A program made the position numbers and the translations under genes. Below the pieces are notes generated by a model that was not told the DNA's origin, did not search any database, and saw nothing but the letters and a program-made list of their open reading frames with translations. From Actinernus sp. WN-2022 (lineage: Eukaryota; Cnidaria; Anthozoa; Actiniaria; Actinernidae), in the NCBI GenBank assembly GCA_030867875.1, contig JAOWCC010001501.1, positions 15,839,524 through 15,903,523 of the forward strand: a stretch of DNA of 64,000 nucleotides, written 5' to 3'. Positions 27,401 to 39,400 of this stretch are shown here, in pieces. The stretch's first letter is position 1. Each line of letters begins with the position of its first letter.

Positions 27401-30400
27401 TGAATGCAATGACTACAGACACATGTACTCAGGCTTAGCCTCATTCGGAAATTAAACATTCTTAAATACCAGCGAGAAGGTGCAAAATGCGAAACTACCA
27501 CAATACGCAGGGTTGTGAATAGCCCACCTTCTCGCTGGTATTTATGAATGTTTAACTTCAGAATGAGGCTAAGCCTGAGTACATGCGTCTGTAGTCATTG
27601 CATTCAGCGGTAATTTTCGAATAGGAAACTGGAGTATTTGACCGGCTTATTGGCACTTTAATGTATCCCTTAGTCACTAACTAGTCAAGTGCATTCTAAC
27701 ACAATTGATGGCTGTCGTGTGACTAGTACGATAACATTAATCAAATTTGCTTTTTATTGACAACGTTTTTTTTAAATAGCTGTATACGTTGTACATGTAA
27801 ATAGTGGGCTGCTTCCTTGTTAAGTGATGCTCTGTTTTCAATTTTTTAAACCCCTTTCCCTCCAAAAAAGGAAAGCAATTTTAACGGCATAAGAAGGGTT
27901 AAACGAAAAAGAATATTGAAACTTGCTTGAATACCTCATTTCACTAAGAACAAACTGATCTACCAGCCTGACATGAATATTCACTAGCCCTGGGCTATCA
28001 GATACGACTTTTGTCGCACCCTGATAATTGGCAGAGAATAGTTCATAACATCAGTACGTCTCATTTCTACTTTACAGGGGACTGGCGCGAACATCATATG
28101 GCGTACAAACCTAGTTTGTCCACCAGCCCAGCAGGAATGCGTGTACGTGGACAAAACCAACATGTACGACCTTCAGCTACTCTCAAGCAGAAGTAGGAGC
28201 TGGTCTTACATATCAAGCAAAGGTTACAGGTAAGTGACACTGTTCTTTTCAAAGTATAGGCCCTATTTCTGGATCTCTACTTCCGGTTACACCAAGATAC
28301 ATTTCTAGCCTCACTTCCATGCAACCGGAAGTAGGAAGTTTTGAACAACCCTTTGGATAATATGGGTTCTTACTTTCAGTTGCATGAATGCGAGGCTACA
28401 GTTGTATAATTGATGTCACCGGAAGTAGGGAGTTTTAACTCTCCATTAATCTTTCTGTGCAACAGTGCTTTGCATAATATGGGTTCTTACTTCCGGTTGC
28501 ATGACAGTGAGGCTACAGATGTATATTGAAGTAACCGGAAGCAGGAAGTTTTAACTTTCCTCACTGGTTAGCTCAGTTGGTAGAGCACGGTCTAGAGTAT
28601 GGGAGGTTGGTGGTTCGAATCCCGGCCACATCCTTGGGCAGGGACGTATAAGCCATTGTCCTTGTCTCCTACATCTAATCGGTATTTGAAGGGAACATGT
28701 AAGAACCTGAACAAGAGCAGGGAATTGTCATCCGGTACAGGCAGCCCAAGCTCTGTATTTGCACTGTGTGACCACCTTTCTTATATATATCAAGCCATTA
28801 TTTCACTTAATTCTCAGATAAAGAAAATAAACTTACCCAGGAGTATATTACAGAGGAGTGTTCCTCTTCCCACATTATATTGTCACATAACACTGTAGAC
28901 GGTAGAGTTATTTTTAGCACAGAGTTTTCCGCGAGAAGAAACAAAGGCCGTCACTTTTAACCAATTAGGATGCACTGAAAAATTGTAATTAACACGGTTC
29001 AAACTGCTAAAAAATACTAAAGCGCAAGAGAACAAAAGACAACGTAATCGCTTACCAGAACTTCGCGACTATAAATAGACACACCATCTGCCTTAGGGGC
29101 CAACACAAGGGCACATGAACACTCCTGTGTAATATACTCCTGACGTACCTTAAGAGTTTGCCGTTGTCCTGTTGTTTCTAGAAATGGCGTTTATGGGGCA
29201 TTTTTCTCACTTTGGGTTTGTCTCTCTTCTGTCTGTCTAAAAGAAAGGAAAGGCTGCACACTCAAATTCAAACCACGACTCACTTGAGGCCGATTTTTCT
29301 CACAAAAACCGTCCGATAGGCGTAATTTCCTCCGTAAGGTGAAGGTAGATAGTTTTTCTTACCCCAGAAGTTTTCAGACTTCAGAAATCCTTATCCTAAC
29401 TCTTCCAAATGAACTCATTTCTTTGAAAGAATCCTCTCATTCTTCGTACAGGACTGCGTGTTAGAATAAATTCGGACGTGACCGTTGTAAACTCGGCTTC
29501 GTAGCCTAGCCGGCTGACAAAAATCCTCTTCCGGTAGAGGGACAGTCGATAAATTGCCAGGCTACAAAGCCTTCAAAGTTACGTTGGATCCCTGGCTTTA
29601 TAGTTATGATCCAAGATGGCGGCCATATCCCACATCTGCCATACATGCATATGAATGCAGGAGGTTGATTCTAACACTGGAAAATTAGACCAATCCCGTA
29701 GTATGGAAATACCTTGGAAATATTCTAGAAAAAAAAATGGAAATTTAAATATCGATAGTTTTGTCCAATTCCATTCTATAGAACTGGATAAAACTGGCAA
29801 ATATCATGAAAATTTTGTGAACATTTTCTAGAAATACGGATTTCCATACTGTGGAAGAGATTTTTGTGATCAAGGTCCGAATTCTCTCTTACAAAACAAA
29901 GGATATGAAGGAATTATTTGGCTGTGAATCACTTTCACCAGAAGAAGGAGGACACAGTTATTTGCAGCGGGGTTTCATATCAAATGATGAACCTCGTGTA
30001 CATGTGGGATGGTTAAAATCAAAGCAAATATGCACAAATGACCAACAAACTGTGTATAGACATAGTCTTCAAGGAACATATTGCATATCCTTTCAGTCAT
30101 GCGTACCCAACAATATGGCGGCTGCACATTTGTACACAATCCCTTGCGAACCTAACACAGTAAAACACACACGTAGAAATCCCCTTTTTTTTTCAATGAC
30201 GGTGTATTAGCAACAGCACTTGTACTGGCTTGTTTTTAATATATAAAACCTCTACAGTGATTTTATAACGGATTTAAATATTTTCGTGCGCAAAGGATTG
30301 TGGATAAAAGTACAAGCCGTCATCTTTTCGGTTCGGTGGATTAATTACAGCCGCTGATCGAACATTGATTCCAGACATGCGCAACACCGTGACATAGCAC

Positions 30401-33400
30401 CTTTAACATTCCTTCTGTGTTGTATCTAGGTTTTGGTTCAATATTTGCCGGGGTATTACTGGAGTACCTGATTGCCCTTCATCAGCCTCGGTCTGTGGCC
30501 AGCTTACCAGCTCCAGTTCCAAGACTTTAACGCTTGGATTCACCAGAACACAGCAGTTCGTCATGGGAAGTAAGTTGTTGTTGAGGATCTGTTAACCCAC
30601 CTTGTCTAAGAATTAGTTTTGATCAGATTAAGTCATTAAGATTTATATTGTTGCAGTTCATTGCATATAACAACTGATTGACACAAGTAAGGGTTAGTTA
30701 TTTGTTCCTTGGTGACTAAGCGATTTTGATGCCCTCGGCACCGAGGAACGAGTAACTAACAGGCTTATTTCATTTCCTTCCGGTCCGGAATCCACTGAAA
30801 TCGCGCGCTCTGATTGGCTTGTGATCCGGTCCTGTTTTTCTTTCATCCGGACTGGTTAATCCCAAAGGTTTTCAAAATCAGTTTTTGACATGATTCTTAC
30901 GTAAAACGTACCTTAGAATTGAACACGTTGTATTTACGCCTTTCAGAAAAGGGAAAACTGCAGAAAATTGCCAGTAATTTGAGTGAAACAAAGATTGCAT
31001 GCTCAAAACTGACAAATGTAACACTTCTTGTGCGAGGCACAACTGAATTAACGAAAGCCAGTACAATACATTGAATTGATCAGAAAAAAATAGAAACACT
31101 ATTTACCGGCCTTGGTCGGTCAGGACTGTTTTAAGACCTCTAGCAAAGTTCAGTAGTTTTCTCTATAAGGACTGACCAAGCCGAATTTATGACTCGGGCA
31201 CTCTGGAAAAACTGGACCTATTCAATGGGATGGGCATTTCTTTAACAAATAAAGAAGCCTTAGCCATGTTTTATACTATTATAAAATACGATGGACATTT
31301 GAGAACATGAGAGATTGTTCTCAAATAACCAGAGTGTTTTATGATTATAGTATAAAACATGGATTTAAGGCTTCTTTATCTGTTTTATAATATAGATTTA
31401 CACGCACGATGAAAGGAAACCACCAGTTGAAAACAATAAAACATGGCAAACCATGTTATATACTCTGATAAACATGGCTTTTTAGCCAATCAGAGCGCGC
31501 GTACTATCGTATCTATTATAATGAAAATAGAGTTTCCAACAAAATTTCCAAGGTATTTCCAACATATTTCATTCAGTTAGAAGTGTGCAAAACCATGGAA
31601 ATTCAAACTTCCAACAAATTTCGAAAAACCTCCATCACATGGAAGAAGTACAGTTACCAGTGGTAATTACGGGAGCATCCCAAGAACGTGTGATTCCATT
31701 GGCTACAATAATTGAGCTTAGTGTGCATGATTTTCCTATAAAAGCACGCTCGAGCAGTTATTTCGCGTAGATCGAATTATATAAAACGAATAAGATGGTT
31801 CTCCTTGTCCTATTAAACGAATGAAATATCTCCATTTTCTTTAACAAAATAATGGACGCTCGAGGTCTTGAAAGACTGCGGAGGCACGAGCGGAAGGCGA
31901 TTTAGCAGCTTTTCAAGTCCTCGAAACTGCATTATTTTGTTATAGGACACGGTTACACGATAAAAAGAAATCAAAAACACCATTTTTTGGCGTTTCTCTT
32001 TTTAGCGTATTTTGACATTATTAAAGCCAACGAGCAGTATTCAATATAATTTAATAAAAATATGTAATCAATATTTTTGGCCCCTAGGGCAATTACTGTG
32101 GGGTTCCCTCTTCTGACACGTTGGAGTTGGCGTTGGTTTGAGGATACTTCACCGTGACTGTAACCAATTATCTAACGTCGGCCAAACGTAGCGAACTAGC
32201 GGCTCCCAGCTAGGTTACATATATATATATATATTTAATAGAACGGTAGAATTTAACTTTCTGGTGGATTTGGAATTCCAGTCCTGTGGATTCGTTAGTA
32301 ATGTTTAAAGAACATAGGTCCTCTAATTAAATATACATGTACTAATGGAAAACAAAACAACGATAATAGGAAAATTAAAAATATATATATACTTCCTAAT
32401 TGGGTATATAATTATCGGTGCTCGCTCGAAGCCCTCTAGATATTTCTTCATGGACAGTTAGGTTTTACTGTCTTAAAACGAACATCGTTGAACTTGAATA
32501 ATTTCTTAATTCTAAAATACTTTCAATTTCTTTTTTTAAAAGGTACTTTTGGGCATACTATTTTACATTAAATCATGAAACTATGAATCTGGGAATCTGT
32601 TTTCCCAACAAAACTTGCAAGCTTGTACTCGCGTGTATACCTATTGTTACATAAAGACTAGCTTGTAAGATTTTAGTTAGAATGAAAATTGGAGCAATCT
32701 ACCCTGGAGAGGAAACCGCCTATGGACCACTATCCTTCGATCCCCGGTTCCAGAGGTACTTGAAAGAACCTCTCGAAACAATAGGAGAATCATCTTTTAT
32801 TTGTTTTATAATATAAAACTCTATCTACGCGAAAAAAAGTGTTGAGCGTGCATTATTTAAGAGTTAGAGACAGATGTGTGTACTTTATCGGCAAATACGG
32901 GCACGCACTGACTGTACGATGAACGAAAAATAATAAATACTGCATGAGGCCGAATGTAGTATGAAGAAATGTTGAGCCCATCATACAGTCAGCAAGTGAC
33001 TTTATAAAGCACAAACATAAAGTCTCTAACCCTTTTAATATTCAAACTGAGTGCACTGTCAGCAGTGAGTTTCAATTGAAATCAGTTGTCGATAACAATT
33101 TCAACAAAGTCAAGTATTCCGAATGAATAAAATCATTTATCGGTAAATATCTCCACAAAGAAATGTCATGTCAACAGACAATGAATGAAAACAGGACTTT
33201 TAATATCCAACTAAGTAGAAAACTTTGCAAAGAATAATTTATTTTGGCGATCGGTCAGTGAAGACAAAGACAAACTCGCGGCAAAGCGAAGCCGCCTTGC
33301 GAGTTCAATCGAATCAGTATGATTGTACATTTTATATTTAACTCGAAAACGTTTCTCTTGGAGTATTTAGCCGGCTTAACTCTTAGATATTCTACTTTCT

Positions 33401-36400
33401 TTAATAGTTTCTTTCATTCGAAAATGACTAACCTGTGGATTCCAGTGAATTGAAATCTTGAAACCGGCCTCCATGTGCTCGGCTCCGTTGCAAACATTTT
33501 CCAAATCAATAATCCTGGGTTTTCGAACCGGCCATCCACTGAATTCTCGCTTCATTTTCTTGTCTTATTGACAGAGTAAGGTCTCGGAAATTAAAGCCAT
33601 TTCTTCAATAAGGCTACTAGAATGTTGAATTGTTCTTCCATCGCTTGCAAATCAGCCATTTCAAAAACAGGTGGTTTATTTTATAAGGAACATTTTCATG
33701 TTCTGTATAAACTTCCTAATTACGCAGATATCTTTTGTAAATATTGTGTAATTGAATTGAGTAAATAGAAAGTAAATAAAATTCCAACGAGCGATTATGC
33801 AAATGTTCGCCTCAAAATATATATCTTCTGTCACACAGAAGACAGAGTTCAATCCTGCCCGATTGTTCAAAGCAAGGATAAGCGCGTTAAGTGGAAATCG
33901 CTAAGAGGCGATATCCACACACGTAAAGATCGTATTTTTACGTGTGTTCAGATACATGTACGATATTTCTCAGTGCTGGAAATCCTTTTAAAACACTGTA
34001 GTTTATAATATAAAACAAAATAATGCACTTTCGAGGTATTGAAAAGCTGCTAAATGCACTCGCATTCCACTCGTGTTTGCGCAGTTTTGAAAGACCTCAA
34101 ACGTGCATTATTTTGCTATAGAACATGACTGAGAACCAGCTTCTATTTGTGAAATAAATGTGTTCTGAAATCGATGTTTAATTCCATAGAAAATAATTGG
34201 CTTTTGTTGAATTACACCGGACAAAAGGGTGTCCATGGATGCAGTAAAACCATTCCAGCCACAGTCGTTTTCCAGTTTACGTGTGGACAACACGTAGGAA
34301 AGCCAACACTAGTTGAGTGAGTACATAATGTTTTTATTACTGTGGTTCTCATGATTTATCATCAATATTGCCTCACGACCGGTGCGAAGATCGTCTTCGT
34401 GAGCCTTCTGATTGACGTGGGCTTCCCTCTTGGGTTCCCTGTGGTCGCATATACGGCGTAGGTACGTTAAACATCGGAATCCATTCGACAATTTCCGGAA
34501 ATCCTGAGCACGTTGATTGAAACCGATTGTTGTGATTGGTCATTGAATTATTGGAGAACCAGTCCAATCGAGTGCTCTGATTGAAAAGTACGAAGGTGTT
34601 GTCACAACAACTAATCACCGAGCCATGGCGCCATTTTTGTCTGTACTGAAACGAAGAGCAAAACACTTGCGAAGCCAATGTCAATTTGCATCGAACCCGG
34701 GAAAGATTCTGGAAGCACAGCTCTAGACGATTGGAAAATTAATATGGAGAGCTCGAAGAATGCTTATTCAACTTAGTCAAAGTGAGTTGTGAACTGTCGG
34801 GACAAAACACCTAATCAAAACAACAGCCACGCTTTTGATTTATGAGATTATCAGTATTTCGGGTTGCCCTTGCCTCGAAACAGGACAACGAAGGCAAAGA
34901 ATATTACGGGAAAATGACATACAGCGAGCCAACAGAGCACAAATAGAACTTCAGGGCGAAGATAACTCATTCCTCAAAATTGGAGAGAAGATGATCGCCA
35001 AGCAATTTTCCGAGAGACGAAAGTTAAGAAAGTAGAAACCAAAGTTTGAGAGAGAGATTATGGAAATTCACCGGCAAATAATTTCGACAGAAGTTAACCA
35101 AAGAAAACTTCAAATCCTGAGGCAATAATGACACTGTACTATAAAAAGAATTGATTCTGTCTGGCGAAAATGCTATATGAAAAGTTCAAAAAAACTGTGG
35201 AAGGGTCTATTGTTGAAATTAAATAAAACGTTTTGGTACTTGTAGAACTACCAACTATCAAAATCATTGGGGATCATCTCAAAACTCTTTGGATGCAACA
35301 TTTAAAGTGTATATATGGTCAAACATATTTATCATTAATATCGATTCTACATCAAGTGAATAGTTGAATAGCAAAATATTTCTTGAATTGAGTGTTGCGT
35401 CTATGAGTTATAGAGGTTTCTATTTCCAATATGCTAATTATGTGACGTAAATTTGACGTGAATTCGGGAATTTACTGTCATTGCTTTTCCTTTTGAATGA
35501 AACCGTTTTCTGGTTTTGACAAAATATTTGGTAAATAACTGATATAAGCTTCAAATATAACAGATGTTTACAAAAGGTCATCTCTACCAGCATGTTTTTG
35601 TATAATAAATGAAAACCGGTTTTACGTCACCGGCTTGAATATATTATAAATATAAACCTCTATAACTCATGGAATGCACACTCAGATCGAGAAATATCTG
35701 CTATTCAACTATTCACTTGATGTATAATCGCTATTAATGATAAAAAATATTTGACCATAAAGAAATTGGCATAAGGACCTGGATTTTTATGCATTTCGGA
35801 AAACACGCTGGGCCAGCCTTCTGTCATAAAATTCAAAATGTGTTTTCTCCGGAACAAAACACCCAATCGACGTGAAATTTTCTGTGTAGACTTCTATTAT
35901 CGATATCTAGAATATATACAAAGCATAGCTTCGTAGGACTGATAGGTTTGAGTTTTGATGACGTCACATGCAAACTAAGAATTGATTTTTGCATTTAATA
36001 AGCATTTAATAAGTAGTTACCCTTTGTTTTAGCAACGCAACAAGTCCATGTCTTTGGCATTCATCGGTACTCTTTGAATTCGCCAAAACGTAATTGAAAA
36101 CACTATCAATTTATGTTTTTCTACTACAGCATTAGCTGGTCTACCTGTATCTTTGCCTTCTCTTGGAAAACTGTTGCGGCTTGTGAACAGGACAGGTAAT
36201 TATGTTGTCATGACGTAGTCAAAGCTGCTTAAACACTTTTCTCCTTAGGAGACGCACACATTTGCCAGCTGTAAAGGGGCACTGTCAACCCCAAAATGAT
36301 CAACTTTCTCGTGACGAAAGACGAAAGTAACTACTCAGATTAGCAGAGTATGCTTTCCAGCTAAACTGGAGAATTTAAGAGACAATTGTGATGAAGGATG

Positions 36401-39400
36401 GCAAAGATTCGAGTGGATGAAAAATACTGCTTATAAGAGAAATTTAGAGCAACTTGAAATCGGTTCACTGTAAACCGTAACGAGAAATATTTTGTCCTCC
36501 TAGAAAAACACAACATCTTGCCCTTTCTATCGAAGAAGCCTTGGTTTCAGCAGAAAGGAAAACGCTAAATTCCAATTCGATATGTGTGGATCTTTGAGTC
36601 CTTCAGGTCCGGCGTCGTGTCGTACATCTATATAAAATCACAGGCCATCTGGGTAAAAAACGCGGTCCTTCGGCTCCGACAAGAGCGCCAGTTGCAATAT
36701 CCTGAGCCTGTTGGAAGGCTTTCGCACGAGTGAAGTTAAATAAAACATTAAACTGCTTACATTTGAGAGATGGGACTCCAAATTTGAGAGAAATTTGCTT
36801 GCGGAACCACCATTTTGATTTACTGTATTAAATTATGTACAGAAATTAACCTGGTGAGTGTTACGTGACCAGCACAGTGCGATCTGATTGGTGCTGAAAT
36901 TTAATACGTGGGTCAAAAGTCACATTTTGTTGCACCCAACAAAAACAAAACGCTTGCATTTTAAGACTCGGTGCTGCCACAGGCAGCCCGAGTAATTAGG
37001 TTTCTAGAATAATCTTTTGTAATCCACTGTGTAATATTTGCCATCCTCCATCTAAAAAGTTTGAGAAGCATATCAGGACATTCATATGGTGTTTCTCTTC
37101 TATCTTAGGGCGTTCTTTTTTAATTAAAGAAACCTGGAGATTCAACTCGATTGACAGTTCCCCTTTAAGACTTACAGACGTCGGCAGTAGTATATAGTAT
37201 AGTAGGGATGAAATGAGCCATTTTAAATGAGGAATCTCTAGGAAGATATTATTTCTGAGGGCGATGCATTATGATGATATCATAGTTTTAATGCCTTTAG
37301 AGTAAGAGAGGAGATAATACATTTCCCTCAATTTATTCCTCCGCTAAAAAGGGGCAAATTGCATCCCTCCAATACCACTGTCGGCCATTGCTCATCAGAC
37401 TCATTCCTATTCCACGTGTATTTCTAAGGTCTGATCATTATTTTCGGGCGTTTAGACAATAATGGCCAAAATATACGTTAAAGTTTTATTGAATTGGTCT
37501 CTGGATTTCTCGAACTGATGAGTATATTGAGTTGTTTCATATTGTTTTCCAGGGAAGAACTGCACCAAAGTAATTGTCGTGTCAAGCATCCATTAACTCA
37601 TAGGACCATTGACTTTTCCAAGCTTCACAGCGGCACCACGTACGAAAACATGTGCTAATACATCCTGTGCCATTGAATTATAGCTCTGAACAGACCATTA
37701 ATAGGTCTTTTGCAGCTAACAGTCACGTGCTGATATATCACTTCAATAACCAATCAATCGAGCTCGTGATCCCATGGGAAAGGCTTTACTGGATGGCAAA
37801 CAATCTTCAAAATGCTGTTTTAGAAAGATCGACAAACGATTGGAGGTGGAAAATAGCAATTACAAACAGGTTTTGCTAGTAACACTACAGATCTCGTACA
37901 ACTGACTTTAAGTAAATGAAGTCAGATTTTGTTTTGCCATCCAGTACAACCACGTGACTGCCTAACTGCAAAAGGTCCATTACGCAATGCCATTCGTTGG
38001 ACTATGAAAAAAAAAGTAACTGTGATTGGTGAACCTTGATGTGAGGGACGGGAACCGGGGTGGCGCAGTGGTTAAGCGCTTCGCCTCTCACCTCTGTGGC
38101 CCAGGTTCGAATCCCGGACGCGGCGCCATATGTGAGTTGAGTTTGTTGGTATCTCGCTCTTGCTCCGAGGGTTTTTCTCCGGGTTCTCTGGTTTTCCTCC
38201 CTCCTTAACAAACCTAAAATTCCAATTCGACCATGGAGTTCGTCGGAATACTTAAAGGGATACCCGAGTGAAAAACACATTAGGGCTCAAAAGCATCTTT
38301 CAGATGTACTTTGTTCAGAAAATGTATTAAAATTTGATAAAACGTTTTCAGAGTTGAGAACGAGCCTCTCAAAGTTGGCCCCGCGAAGACCTGGGCGCCG
38401 CCATTTTGTTAACATTAATTCCTGTGACGATTTTTACGTCACTTCGTCCCACCGGAGTCTTGCGGCTAACTTGTAGCGACTTGTTTTCTTTGTAGAATTT
38501 TCACACGCTCGGAATTAGAGTAGATTTTCATCGATATGGCAGAGCAATTTCGTACTAGAACAAAAATATGATAAAGACGATATTGTGAGAGAAGTTCAGA
38601 AGACTGGGAGGATGAAGAAAAGCATGTGGAAGGCGAGAATATCAGACGAACAACAAAAGGCAACTACCGAGCTAGTGGAGTAGTGCTATACTGGTGTTGT
38701 GCTATGATGTAAAGATTCGCTGTGTTTTTGTATGGAACTTGTCAGCCTTAAACGCAAGACTAAGGTACATTTATTTATGACAATATTGATATTGGCATTG
38801 GTTTCGAAACTTATGTATTATTGGAGCTATATAATTTGCGAGTTATCCGGTTCGATCTGTACTGACTGCATGGCTTTGTGCAACTGAAACGAAACACCTG
38901 AAAAGTTAAAACCTCCCTGTAAAAACCGATCATAACTAGCCCAACATAGCAGAATATGTGCAATGACACAAGAACGAGACACTGGGAACAATTTTATTGC
39001 AAATATAATTCCATTCCCGTATTAAATTGTGTGAAAGCATTGGCGCGATCAAGCCCGGCATGTTTGTGGTGGAAATTGGCGCGCGCGCGCTGATTCACAA
39101 CACATCAGTTAGGTAAACGAAATTAAAATTATGTGGCTTGCTACACTCTGATTATCTCTCTGGGTCAAATTAAACAAGTTTCGATTGCTATGCCGATATC
39201 AATATTGTAATAATCTACCTTTAGTCTTGTGTTTAAGGCTGACAAGTTCCATACAAAAACACACAGCGAATCTTTATAGCACTAGCTCGGTGGTCGCCTT
39301 TTGTTGTTCGTCTGATATTCTCGCCTTCCACACGCTTTTCTTCGTCCTCCCAGTCTTCTGAACTTCTCTCACAATATCGTCTTTATCATATTTTTGTTCT

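Noticed and set aside
28564..28640. tRNA gene
   Set aside because: A and B boxes are present, but the acceptor stem does not pair and the sequence continues as a SINE. The same holds for 38055 and 41872.
29851..30210. 119-codon frame in intron 14
   Set aside because: Its 3' part is a dispersed repeat that recurs at 40385-40475.
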